Below are positions 31,985-42,044 of a stretch of DNA of 64,000 bases, piece by piece. The translations under genes were made by a program, and so were the position numbers. The stretch is taken from contig CAVZIJ010000003.1 of NCBI GenBank assembly GCA_963775335.1, positions 930,001-994,000 of the forward strand, read 5' to 3'. Numbering within the stretch: the stretch's first letter is position 1; the number at the start of each line of letters is the position of its first letter. This DNA comes from CAVQCX01 sp963775335. Its GTDB lineage: Bacteria; Pseudomonadota; Gammaproteobacteria; Chromatiales; Chromatiaceae. Below the pieces are notes generated by a model. That model was not told the DNA's origin, made no database searches, and was given only the letters and a program-made list of their open reading frames with translations.

Positions 31985-32749
31985 TCATGCCGCCAGTTCC
32001 TCCCTCACGCTCTCACGCTGGCTCCACGGCACAGGCCTCACGTCGTAGCTCCTGAGGGCATCGAGGACGTTCGGGGACACCGCTTGCTCGGCGTCGTTCA
32101 GCAACGCATAGGCGCGAGACTCCGGGGCCCGGACTTCCTTCGTATCAATCCACGAAAGAACAACCGCCTGCGCAGTGTCGCGATTCGGCCGGTTGATCGT
32201 CTGGATGATGCGCTCCGGCTGACGGCGCGACTTCGGGATGACGAAGTCAAAGAGATGGTCGTACCCAGTCTTGCCGGTGAATTTGACCTTTGGCGTGTAG
32301 CGGATGTCATGCACATCGAGCCAAGCCACAACATCCTCATAGAACAAGCTCGCCACCATTGGCACAGCCAGATAGAACATGTCGTTGACGGCGAGCATGG
32401 CCTGCACGAGGTTGTGCTTGCGCAGCGCGAAGTTGTCCGGTGAGGCGTGAACTTCGAGCGCACTGTCGTGGAGCTGAACGCCGAAGCCATTCAACGTCAT
32501 CCTCAGTAAGTCCTGGCGCTTCGGACTATTCAGCTTGCAGCCGCTCTGCTCCAAGTCGTTGATCGTGTAGCCGTCGTCGGTCAGCACGAACCTACCGTTG
32601 GTTTTCCTGGCGTAGATCTGGACGTAGTCGTTGTGTCGGTCGAGGTAAGGAGTCGTGATCTCGATCCACTGGTCAAGCTGGCGCAGAACGGTCTTGTCCT
32701 TCAGCCACGCGTGATAGGCGTCAAGCAGGCGCTGAATCTCCTGGATCAT
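31985..32749 (-). CDS. DUF1828/DUF1829 domain protein
   Basis: A 254-residue protein of two uncharacterised domains in the usual order. The N-terminal DUF1828 region contains WIEITTPYLDRHNDYVQIYA and RFVLTDDGYTINDLEQSG. The C-terminal DUF1829 region contains DIRYTPKVKFTGKTGYDHLF, DFVIPKSRRQPERIIQTINR and TAQAVVLSWIDTKE. The VxFxGxxGxxHxFDFxIPKS arrangement with a later QxVxxWxDT looks like a core that could be nuclease-related (inference). The start overlaps the DUF6978 stop by ATGA. Such proteins are often found in mobile DNA and beside restriction systems. Confidence 0.8.
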   Translation of the reverse strand: MIQEIQRLLDAYHAWLKDKTVLRQLDQWIEITTPYLDRHNDYVQIYARKTNGRFVLTDDGYTINDLEQSGCKLNSPKRQDLLRMTLNGFGVQLHDSALEVHASPDNFALRKHNLVQAMLAVNDMFYLAVPMVASLFYEDVVAWLDVHDIRYTPKVKFTGKTGYDHLFDFVIPKSRRQPERIIQTINRPNRDTAQAVVLSWIDTKEVRAPESRAYALLNDAEQAVSPNVLDALRSYDVRPVPWSQRESVREELAA

Positions 32750-33195
32750 GTGAACAGCCCCCGTTCAATGTGCGGCGGCTGCGTGACATTGCAGAACCCC
32801 AGGAACTCTTCGAGCGTCCGCCAAGCATCGTTCGTCGCCGTGAAGCGGTCAGCCGGAACAGGGACGGCCCACTTGTCTCCGAAACCCTCCCGATAGACAT
32901 GCAAGTGCGGCACGGGAATCTCCTCGCCATCTGGGTTCCGGTGGGGCGCGCCGCCCAGATCGAGCCGGACAAGCACCACCACTTGGCGCCCGCGGTTCTG
33001 CATCTTCACCTTCAGCAGGTCTATACGACCCCGGCTCAGATCAAGCAGGAACTGCTCGCGGCGATCGACGGACTGAAGGGGCAGTGCGAGCGATTGGCCG
33101 CCCATGGGAAAGTCGCTTCGATCCTCAGTGACGCGGTGTTTCTCCATGGCGATCAATGCATTGGCCTCCGCTTGAGTCAGATTCATGTCAGCCAT
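32746..33195 (-). CDS. DUF6978-like protein
   Basis: A 149-residue protein that starts MNLTQAEANALIAMEKHR after a short leader, then FPMGGQSLALPLQSVD, EQFLLDLSRGRIDLLKVKMQ, VVLVRLDLGGAPHRNPDGEE, HLHVYREGFGDKWAVPV and a C-terminal helix. I recognise this as the family recently named DUF6978, which tends to be paired with a DUF1828/1829 protein, as here. It overlaps the stop of the damaged hsdS by one base (TGATG) and the start of the DUF1829 gene by four. The function is unknown; the tight packing suggests that the two proteins act together. Confidence 0.72.
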   Translation of the reverse strand: MADMNLTQAEANALIAMEKHRVTEDRSDFPMGGQSLALPLQSVDRREQFLLDLSRGRIDLLKVKMQNRGRQVVVLVRLDLGGAPHRNPDGEEIPVPHLHVYREGFGDKWAVPVPADRFTATNDAWRTLEEFLGFCNVTQPPHIERGLFT

Positions 33196-33870
33196 CAGAT
33201 CGCCCTCCCGATGAACTTCTCGGCTGCCTTCACCCGCAGCTCACCGGATATGAGCTTGGGCAGAAGCGTGTCACGCAGCGCGGCGAGGACTCTCGATTGC
33301 ACATCCCGCTTCCAGAGGCTCTCAACGATCGGCGAAATGGCAGTGTTCATTGCGTCGAGAAGAGACTTTGTGGGGACTGCAAGCTTGGCGTCCGCAAGAT
33401 GATGGCGCTGGATGTGGCCCATCGTCGTTGCCTTGCCCGCGGCGATGTGACGGAAGTCGTCGAGGTGGGCATGAACGCCGAGATAGCAGAGCCACCGCGG
33501 GTAATCGCCCGAACGTCACCTTGAAGAGGTGCTGATTCAAGGCACCCGGTCCGCCAGCCCATAGGACACATTCCAGCGAACCCGACCACGAGAAGAGGAT
33601 GTCCCCATCATTGACGACATAGTCCGAGTTCAAATCGGCGCTGGCTCGATCCGCTCCGCTCGTGTTGCCGGCGCGGAGCTGGGCGATCTTGATGACCGGA
33701 AGAGATCGGCCGTCCGTAGGCGGGTACTGCTGGAGCGCCAGTCCGTTCAAGAAGCGCGCGATCTCATCGAGACTCTTCACCTCCCACCCCTCCGGAATCT
33801 CGCCGAGCTCGGAGTCGACGAGGCGGGCGGGAAAGAGGTCCGCGAGGGGCTTGGGGAGGCGCAATCTCCC
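33195..33870 (-). pseudogene. hsdS: Truncated and frameshifted type I specificity subunit
   Basis: Only the second half of HsdS remains. It starts abruptly at PLADLFPARLVDSELGEIPE, the conserved motif that normally opens the second target-recognition domain in the middle of HsdS; the first domain and central helix are gone. The reading continues to GGPGALNQHLFKVTFG and then shifts by one base: the next frame gives GDYPRWLCYLGVHAHLDDF through to LAALRDTLLPKLISGELRV, then KAAEKFIGRAI. The shift lies in the CCC run at 33508-33510 on the plus strand, where one extra base explains it. The upstream edge is the IS element. No functional DNA recognition is expected. Confidence 0.85.
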
Positions 33871-33879
33871 CTCTCCCAC

Positions 33880-36255
33880 CGGGCTGTCTATTGGACACAC
33901 TGGACACAGTTATTGATTGGCGGTATTGTCCTGCCCCATGCGACTTTTCGGGCAGACCTTCACCGCCTCGCTCATCGAGCGCGTGCGCACGGCAGCGGCG
34001 GAGCCTGGCGTGACGCGTAGCGGACTGTCGCGGCGGGTCTGCGCTTGGCTCAATTGGCGAGGTGCCAACGGCAAGCCACAGGAGGTCAGCAGCCGCAAAG
34101 CGTTGGTGGAATTGCAGCGGCGTGGTCTGCTCACATTGCCCGAAGCGCAGCGGACTGCGCCGCAGGGGCGCGCTGGGGTCGCGCCCGAGCCGTTCGAGGC
34201 GCCGGTGTTCGCCGGTGCGCTCGAGGAGCTTGGGGCACTGGAGCTGGTCGCGGTGGAGGGACGGCGTCTCTCGGCGTTGTACCGCGCGATGATGGCAGGC
34301 TACCATCCGTTGGGCGGCGGGCCGCTGTGCGGGGCGCAGCGGCGCTACCTGATCCGCTCGCCGGTGGCCGGCTGGCTGGGTGCGTTGGCATTCAGCGCTG
34401 CGGCCTGGCAGTTGAAGGCGCGCGATGAGTGGATCGGCTGGTGCGCCCACGCGCGCCGGGCCAATCTCACGCGGGTGGTAGCCAACAGTCGCTTTCTGAT
34501 CCTGCCCACCATCGAGGTGCCCAACCTGGGCTCGCATGTGCTGGCGCTGGCCGCGGCACGGGTGCGCAGCGATTGGCCGCCGCGCTACGGGTATGCGCCG
34601 CTGCTGCTGGAGACCTTCGTCGATGAGCAGCACTTTGCTGGGACGGTGTACAAGGCGGCCAATTGGCGGCGCCTGGGCGAGAGTGCCGGACGCGGTCGCC
34701 AGGACCGGGCGAACCGCGCTGGGACCGGGGTCAAGGCCGTGTATGTCTTGCCCTTGCAGCGCGACTGGCGCGCACCCCTGTGCCAGCGTCCGGCGCCGGT
34801 GCTGCGCCTGGCGCCGCCGGGCGAGCACTCTGCCTCCTGGGCCGAGCAGGAATTCGGCCAGGTGGACTTTCCCGATGCGCGGCTGCGCCCGCGCTTGCTG
34901 CAGTTGGCGCAGGCGTTTGGCGAGCACCCCACCGCCCCCATCAGTGCGGCGCTGAACGGCGCGGCCAGTGCGACCAAAGCCGCCTATCGGTTCTTGCACA
35001 ACGCGCAAGTGAATCTGCAAACGCTGCTGCATCCCCATTACGAGGCAACCGCCGGGCGTATCGGCGAGCACCCGCTGGTGCTGGTCGCCCAAGACACCAC
35101 CAGCCTCAACTACGAGGCCCATGCGGCCACGCGCGAGCTGGGGCCGATCAACACCCGTGCCGACGCCGCGCAGGGACTGAAGCTGCACGAGAGCCTGGCG
35201 TTGACCCCCGAGGGGGTAGCGCTGGGGCTGATCAACGTCCAGGTCTGGGCGCGCGACCCGCAGCAGATCGGCCAGGCCAAACAGCGCAAGAAACGCCCCA
35301 TCGAGGAGAAGGAAAGCCAACGCTGGCTCACCAGCCTGCAGCGCACCGCAGAGCTCCAGCGCCTGTGCCCGCACACCCGTTTGGTCAATATCGCCGACCG
35401 CGAGGCCGATATCTACGAGCTGTTTGCGGCGGCGCTCCAGCGCCCCGCGGGTCCGGATCTGCTGGTGCGCGCCAGCCGCACCACCCAGCGCCAGGTCGAG
35501 GAGACGCACGAGCACAAGCTCTTGTGGGAGCTCCTGCCCGCTCAGCCGGTGCTCGGCGGCTGCACGCTGTGCATCCCCGCCCGCGGCGGGCGCAAGGCGC
35601 GCCGCGCCACGCTGCAGGTCCGCTGTGCGCCGATCCAGCTGTGCCCCCCAAACCGGCTCAGTGCCGCCCCGCTGCTGGGGCTGTGGGGCATCCATGCCAT
35701 CGAGCTCGAGGCGCCTGCCGACAGCGATCCCGTCGAATGGCTGCTGCTCACCACGGTGCCGACCGCGACCTTGGAGGAGGCGATCGAGCGCCTGGGCTGG
35801 TACGCGGCGCGCTGGAATATCGAGGTGTTTCATCGCACCCTCAAAAGCGGCTGCCGCATCGAGGACCGTCGCCTCGGCGATAGCGCCAGCCTGCAGGCCT
35901 GTCTGGCCATCGATCTGGTGGTCGCCTGGCGCGTCATGCACCTCACCAAGCTCGGCCGCGAGACCCCCGAGATCCCCTGCTCGGTGTTCTTCGAGGAGGC
36001 CGAGTGGAAGGCGCTGGTCTGCCATCAGCAGCGCTCGCCCACACCGCCCGAAACGCCGCCGACCCTGGGCGAGGCGATGCGCATGGTGGCCAAGCTCGGT
36101 GGTTTTCTCGGGCGCAAAGGCGACGGCCATCCCGGCGCCACCGTACTCTGGCGCGGTCTCAATCGCCTTGCTGACATCACCGAGACCTTCACCATCTTCC
36201 ACCCCTCGATTCCGGGCGGCCCGTAGCGGCTGTCTCCGGTATGGGTAATAGACAG

Positions 36256-36259
<4 letters not shown>
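33880..36259 (+). mobile_element. IS4-family insertion element with 13-bp terminal inverted repeats
   Basis: The ends read CGGGCTGTCTATT inward at 33880-33892 and its reverse complement at 36247-36259. Inverted matching goes on outward for about 14 more bases (CTCCCCTCTCCCAC on the left versus CTCCCCTCTCCCCC when the right is reversed), so either the terminal repeat is about 27 bases with one mismatch or the element landed in the middle of a CCCTCTCCC palindrome. No direct target duplication is visible. The element carries one gene, a transposase on the plus strand, opposite to the host operon, and it separates truncated hsdM from truncated hsdS. Confidence 0.85.
33938..36226 (+). CDS. IS4/Tn5-like DDE transposase with N-terminal DUF4338 (DruA-like) region
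   Basis: The 762-residue protein, counted from ATG 33938, is about 300 residues longer than Tn5-type transposases. Residues about 1-285 resemble DUF4338, the DruA family of Druantia: LYRAMMAGYHPLGG, CGAQRRYLIRSPVAGWLGAL, LKARDEWIGWCAHARR and a region ending AVYVLPLQRDWR. Then comes a Tn5-type N-terminal DNA-binding domain (SWAEQEFGQVDFPDARLRPR, about 300-320). The DDE core follows: LVLVAQDTTSLNY (D386), LVNIADREADIYELF (D487) and the YREK signature YAARWNIEVFHRTLK (Y622, R625, E629, K636). All catalytic residues are kept, so it may be active. An alternative TTG start lies 21 bases upstream. Confidence 0.87.
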   Translation: MRLFGQTFTASLIERVRTAAAEPGVTRSGLSRRVCAWLNWRGANGKPQEVSSRKALVELQRRGLLTLPEAQRTAPQGRAGVAPEPFEAPVFAGALEELGALELVAVEGRRLSALYRAMMAGYHPLGGGPLCGAQRRYLIRSPVAGWLGALAFSAAAWQLKARDEWIGWCAHARRANLTRVVANSRFLILPTIEVPNLGSHVLALAAARVRSDWPPRYGYAPLLLETFVDEQHFAGTVYKAANWRRLGESAGRGRQDRANRAGTGVKAVYVLPLQRDWRAPLCQRPAPVLRLAPPGEHSASWAEQEFGQVDFPDARLRPRLLQLAQAFGEHPTAPISAALNGAASATKAAYRFLHNAQVNLQTLLHPHYEATAGRIGEHPLVLVAQDTTSLNYEAHAATRELGPINTRADAAQGLKLHESLALTPEGVALGLINVQVWARDPQQIGQAKQRKKRPIEEKESQRWLTSLQRTAELQRLCPHTRLVNIADREADIYELFAAALQRPAGPDLLVRASRTTQRQVEETHEHKLLWELLPAQPVLGGCTLCIPARGGRKARRATLQVRCAPIQLCPPNRLSAAPLLGLWGIHAIELEAPADSDPVEWLLLTTVPTATLEEAIERLGWYAARWNIEVFHRTLKSGCRIEDRRLGDSASLQACLAIDLVVAWRVMHLTKLGRETPEIPCSVFFEEAEWKALVCHQQRSPTPPETPPTLGEAMRMVAKLGGFLGRKGDGHPGATVLWRGLNRLADITETFTIFHPSIPGGP

Positions 36260-37710
<1,451 letters not shown>

Positions 37711-38890
37711 CGTGACCTCCTCCTTCAATCCTGCCGCGTTTTCCTCGACGAGACAGTGTCCCGCGCCTGCAGCGCCCCTATTCCTCGACCGACGGCACCA
37801 GGGGGAGCTTGCCGGGTCGGGCGGAGCCTCCACCGTTCTTCTTGGCGGCCTTTCTCGAAGCCGTACCGGGTGCCTGAGGCCAGCTTCCACTGGGTCGGGC
37901 TCGCCGAGCAGGCAGCCGTCGTCGAAACACCGTTGAGTCGCAGAGCGCTCCTTCAGCTCCCTTCCCCACTTGACGGTGAAGGCTTACGGGGCCATGGGCC
38001 GACCCTCGGGTTGGGCATCCTGGGGGTGCAGCGATATTACACCGCCTGTGGGTTGAGAACCCGGGGTTGATGCCCGTGGCTGGGCCGGCCCGGCGGCGCC
38101 GACCAAGTGCCGAAATCGCAAGCCCTGCTCTATCCGGCGGGACCATTCGCGAGTTTCCTTTCGTTCGTCTACGGCACTTGCAAGCAATCGGAATCACCCA
38201 CTTTCAGGGCCGGCCCGCGGTCCTCGAAGCAGGTGGGCGCCTGGAGCCCCCAGGATGGCCATGGAGCGGCGATGCAGGGACCAGGCGAAACACCCCCTCG
38301 GGGCCACAAAGGGGCGCTCGGCGCGGACGCCGTAGCCCCACCCCCGGGCCACCAGGGTCTCCGCGCAGAGCTCGCCCTCCGGTGGCCGCCCTCCACGGCG
38401 CGAAGGTCCAGCACCACCTTGCCGTCCACCTCCACCAGTCAGCGGTCGGCAACCCTCGTCGCTAGTCCCTCGGGACCATGATGAGGGTCTCGATGGTCGG
38501 GGCGCTCCGGGCCGGTCTCAAGCCTGCACCGCTGGGAGCTCCCCCCGGCAGGATGGCTGAGCTCGGCCCGGAGGGGATACCGCCCGAACCGAGGGACACT
38601 GTCAGGATTCCTTAAACTCTCTGGTTGCTGCCTGCCCTCAGGAAGGCTGGTCTGGACCCGGTGCGTCATTCGCCACGAAAACGTGGATGGCCGCACCCCG
38701 CCCCCGACCGGTCGTGGAAGTCCCGAGCTTCGAATATGACGCCAGGCCTGCACACTTGCTGTCCGTGCCACCTGATCCCCTTTCGTTACTTCACTTCAGG
38801 TTCTTGTTGGTCACTCATGCCAACAATTGCGGTCACCCGTAGTTTCTGGTAGATTCCTATCTGCGTGTTATCCTCAGATAGGAATCATAC
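37711..38890. other. 1.2-kb region without an intact gene, upstream of hsdM and of the PerR-type gene
   Basis: No intact gene is recognised. On the minus strand, 38440-38210 has short coding-like runs in two different frames (VEVDGKVVLDLRAVEGG, then ELCAETLVARGWGYGVRAER), and 37778-37870 reads GTASRKAAKKNGGGSARPGK followed by a stop. These may be pieces of decayed genes, but no family could be named. The right end holds the regulatory palindrome of the PerR-type gene. The hsdM promoter should lie close to 37720-37800. Confidence 0.4.
38852..38886. promoter_or_regulatory. 12-bp perfect inverted repeat, likely operator of the Fur/PerR-type gene
   Basis: GATTCCTATCTG at 38852-38863 is repeated exactly in reverse complement at 38875-38886, with 11 bases between. 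It ends 4 bases before the GTG start and lies in a locally AT-rich stretch. The position suits autorepression by the Fur/PerR-type protein encoded just downstream, and the same control would cover katG if the two are co-transcribed. The sequence is not a classical Fur or PerR box. Confidence 0.7.
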
Positions 38891-39403
38891 GTGCTAGTAG
38901 AAGCTCAAGAGGTCGAGCGGCGGCTTGAGCAGTTCAAGGAGGTCGCCAAGGGGGCGGGCGTCAAGCTCACGCATCAGCGCCTTGAGATCTTTCGAGCCGT
39001 CGCTTCGAGCGCAGGGCATCCCAGCGCAGAAGCGGTTTACAGGGCGGTGCAGGCAGCGATGCCGACGGTTTCCCTCGACACGGTGTACCGGACGCTTTGG
39101 CTGCTCACCGACCTTGGGCTTCTCAAAACCCTCGGTCCGAGGCAGGACAGCGTCCGCTTCGATGCGAATTTGCAGCACCACCACCACTACCTGTGCGTTC
39201 GATGTGGCTTGGTGCGAGACTTCGAAAGTACCGAGCTCAACGCCCTACGAATTCCCGACTCTGTGAGTCGTTTAGGCCAGGTGGTGAGCGCCCACGTCGA
39301 GGTCCGAGGTGTCTGCGCCAGATGCGCGAGCGAGTTGGCTGAGGCCCCGGCCCCAGAAACCTCCAATCGTCAAGAGGTAAGAGAAGGGGCAGACGATGAG
39401 TGA
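38891..39403 (+). CDS. Fur family regulator, PerR-like
   Basis: A 170-residue metalloregulator. The winged helix carries KLTHQRLEIFRAVASSAGHP and TVSLDTVYRTLWLLTDLGLL, the family DNA-recognition part. The dimerisation region has the metal-binding run LQHHHHYLCVRCGLVRDFES (CxxC) and a second CxxC (VCARCASE), the structural zinc site. The location directly before katG (44 bases) supports a peroxide-sensing PerR role rather than iron-sensing Fur. The start is GTG 38891, placed 4 bases after a perfect inverted repeat that probably is its own operator. The C-terminus is acidic and not conserved. Confidence 0.88.
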   Translation: MLVEAQEVERRLEQFKEVAKGAGVKLTHQRLEIFRAVASSAGHPSAEAVYRAVQAAMPTVSLDTVYRTLWLLTDLGLLKTLGPRQDSVRFDANLQHHHHYLCVRCGLVRDFESTELNALRIPDSVSRLGQVVSAHVEVRGVCARCASELAEAPAPETSNRQEVREGADDE

Positions 39404-39447
39404 GAAGAGCACGCCGACGACCATTGGAGCCATGATTGGAGTGAAAG

Positions 39448-41643
39448 ATGAGCGCAAACACTGACACGAATGCGGGCAAGTGCCCGGTCATGCACACCAC
39501 GAGTGGAGTGAAATCGAATCGGGACTGGTGGCCAAACCAGCTGAACCTGAAGCTTCTCCAGCAGAACTGCCCCCAGTCCAACCCGTTGGGCGCGTCGTTC
39601 AACTACGCCGAGGAGTTCAAGAAGCTCGACCTCGAGGCCGTGAAGAAGGACCTTTACGCACTGATGACCGACTCGCAGGACTGGTGGCCCGCGGACTACG
39701 GTCACTATGGGCCGCTGTTCATCCGGATGGCGTGGCACGGCGCGGGCACCTACCGCATGGGAGACGGCCGTGGCGGAGCAGGCTCGGGCCAGCAACGCTT
39801 CGCCCCGCTCAACAGCTGGCCCGACAACGTGAATCTTGACAAGGCGCGCCGGCTCCTCTGGCCGATCAAGCAGAAGTATGGCAACAAGATCTCCTGGGCC
39901 GACCTCATGATCCTCACCGGCAACTGCGCCTTGGAGTCGATGGGCTTCAAGACCTTCGGCTTCGGCGGCGGGCGCGCGGACGTCTATGAGCCCGAAGAAG
40001 ACACCTACTGGGGATCTGAGACCGAGTGGCTTGCCGACAAGCGCCACGCAGGTGATCGGGACCTCGAGAATCCCCTCGCCGCCGTTCAGATGGGTCTGAT
40101 CTACGTGAACCCGGAAGGGCCGGGCGGCAACCCGGATCCGCTCGCGTCCGGCCGGGACGTTCGGGAGACCTTCGCGCGCATGGCGATGAACGACTACGAG
40201 ACCGTCGCGCTCACCGTCGGCGGCCACACCTTCGGCAAATGCCACGGCGCCGGCCCGGCAACCGACGTGGGGCCCGAACCCGAAGCGGCCCCCCTCGAAC
40301 AGATGGGCTTGGGCTGGAAGAGCAGTTTTGGCAGCGGCAAAGGCGGCGATCAGATCGGCAGCGGTCTGGAAGGTTCATGGACGCCGACCCCGACCCGGTG
40401 GGACAACAGTTATCTGGACATGCTGTTCGGCAACGATTGGGTCGTGGAGAAAAGCCCCGCCGGTGCCTGGCAGTGGACGCCGAAGCGGGAGACCGACAGT
40501 AACCAGGCACCGGCTGCCGACCATCCCTCGAAGCGGGTACAGATCATCATGACCACCGCGGACATGGCGATGCGTTACGACCCGGCCTACGAGCCGATTG
40601 CGCGGCATTTCCACGCACACCCCGATGAGTTGGCGGACGCCTTCGCCCGCGCCTGGTTCAAGCTGACCCACCGCGACATGGGCCCGCGCTCGCGCTATCT
40701 CGGCCCGGAGGTCCCGGCAGAGGAATTGGTCTGGCAAGACCCCGTGCCAAAGGTCGATCACGAGTTGGTCGACGCGGCCGACATCGCGGACCTCAAGGCG
40801 AAGATCCTCGCCTCGGGGCTGTCCATCTCCGAGATGGTCTCGACCGCCTGGGCCTCGGCGGCAACCTTCCGCGGCTCCGACAAGCGCGGTGGGGCGAACG
40901 GGGCGCGCATCCGTCTCGCGCCGCAGAGGGACTGGGAGGTCAATCAGCCTGCCCAGTTGGCGAAGGTGCTGAAGGCCTTCGAGGGCGTCCAGAAGGCATT
41001 CAACGCCGCGCAGGCTGGCGGCAAGCAGGTATCGCTCGCCGACCTGATCGTTCTCGGCGGTTGCGCGGCCATCGAGCAGGCGGCGAAGAACGCCGGACAG
41101 GATGTGGAGGTGCCCTTCGCGCCGGGGCGCACGGATGCCACCCAGGAGCAGACCGATGTGGACTCCTTCGCTGTGCTCGAACCGATCGCGGACGGGTTCC
41201 GCAATTACCAGAAGGCCAATTACAGCGTGTCGGCTGGGGATCTGCTGGTCGACAAGGCGCAGCTCCTGACGCTGACCGCGCCTGAGATGACGGTTCTCGT
41301 CGGTGGCATGCGCGTGCTGAACGCAAATGTCGGACGGGCTCAACACGGCGTCTTCACCAAGCGCCCCGAGACACTGACCAACGACTTCTTCGTCAACCTG
41401 CTCGACATGAGCACCGAGTGGAAGGCGACCTCCCAAGACGAGGATGCGTTCGAAGGACGCGACCGCGCAACGGGCGAGCTGAAGTGGACCGGTACCCGCG
41501 TCGACCTCATCTTCGGCTCCAACTCGCAGCTCCGGGCGATTGCAGAGGTCTACGGGCAGGACGATGCACAAGAGAAACTCGTGCAGGACTTCGTGGCAGC
41601 CTGGAACAAGGTCATGAACGCGGACCGCTTCGACCTTGCCTGA
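39448..41643 (+). CDS. katG: Bifunctional catalase-peroxidase
   Basis: The 731-residue haem enzyme removes hydrogen peroxide. Distal residues R93, W96 and H97 lie in RMAWHGAGTYR; Y219 (GLIYVNPEGP) and M245 complete the Trp-Tyr-Met adduct needed for catalase activity; H260 (VGGHTFGKCHGAGP) is the proximal haem ligand. The C-terminal half is the usual degenerate duplicate. Length is normal. GGAGTGAAAG stands just before the ATG. It follows the PerR-type regulator gene by 44 bases and is probably in the same transcript, so peroxide induction is expected. Confidence 0.97.
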   Translation: MSANTDTNAGKCPVMHTTSGVKSNRDWWPNQLNLKLLQQNCPQSNPLGASFNYAEEFKKLDLEAVKKDLYALMTDSQDWWPADYGHYGPLFIRMAWHGAGTYRMGDGRGGAGSGQQRFAPLNSWPDNVNLDKARRLLWPIKQKYGNKISWADLMILTGNCALESMGFKTFGFGGGRADVYEPEEDTYWGSETEWLADKRHAGDRDLENPLAAVQMGLIYVNPEGPGGNPDPLASGRDVRETFARMAMNDYETVALTVGGHTFGKCHGAGPATDVGPEPEAAPLEQMGLGWKSSFGSGKGGDQIGSGLEGSWTPTPTRWDNSYLDMLFGNDWVVEKSPAGAWQWTPKRETDSNQAPAADHPSKRVQIIMTTADMAMRYDPAYEPIARHFHAHPDELADAFARAWFKLTHRDMGPRSRYLGPEVPAEELVWQDPVPKVDHELVDAADIADLKAKILASGLSISEMVSTAWASAATFRGSDKRGGANGARIRLAPQRDWEVNQPAQLAKVLKAFEGVQKAFNAAQAGGKQVSLADLIVLGGCAAIEQAAKNAGQDVEVPFAPGRTDATQEQTDVDSFAVLEPIADGFRNYQKANYSVSAGDLLVDKAQLLTLTAPEMTVLVGGMRVLNANVGRAQHGVFTKRPETLTNDFFVNLLDMSTEWKATSQDEDAFEGRDRATGELKWTGTRVDLIFGSNSQLRAIAEVYGQDDAQEKLVQDFVAAWNKVMNADRFDLA

Positions 41644-42044
41644 TCCTGGCTGAACGGGCTTCCTTCCAGAACGACCAGAGCGCAGCCTCGACCGAGTATT
41701 TGGTGATCAGAACCCGGTCGCGGCTACGCAAATCCAACGCAAGCCCGCGGAAGCCTTGATTAAAAAGTGCTTAGGGGGTGCGTAAGAGTGGCAAAGATGG
41801 AGCGGAAGGTGGCCAAGCGGACGTTCTCGAGCTGGCCGACAGTTGCCAACCAGCGAAACCCGGATTGGCCGGGGTTTTCTGTACATAGCCATGTCCGGAG
41901 TTGGGCGACAAGAGACCAATAGGCTTCTCTAATATAAGTCGCTCCTGAAGGACTGCTGTCGACCCGGCGCGGCCCATTCCTCGCGAGCGTTGGAGAAGCA
42001 GCGATGCCTGGGACATCGATGTTGCCCCAGGCATCGGGATGAGG
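41644..42044. other. Convergent intergenic region after katG
   Basis: About 400 bases with no gene. katG ends from the left and the Tat-exported protein gene from the right. It contains the hairpin at about 41855-41880, followed by a T-run on the plus strand, which would end katG transcription. Nothing else was recognised. Confidence 0.4.
41855..41880 (+). terminator. Probable rho-independent terminator downstream of katG
   Basis: GAAACCCGG, a five-base loop (ATTGG), then CCGGGGTTTTCT. The stem is AAACCCGG paired with CCGGGGTTT, with one bulged base, and it is followed by T residues on the plus strand. It lies about 210 bases after the katG stop. Confidence 0.55.

Noticed and set aside
38169..38450. 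A small minus-strand gene near 38.3 kb
   Set aside because: Coding-like runs change frame within 40 bases and match no family I know; recorded only as possible decayed sequence.
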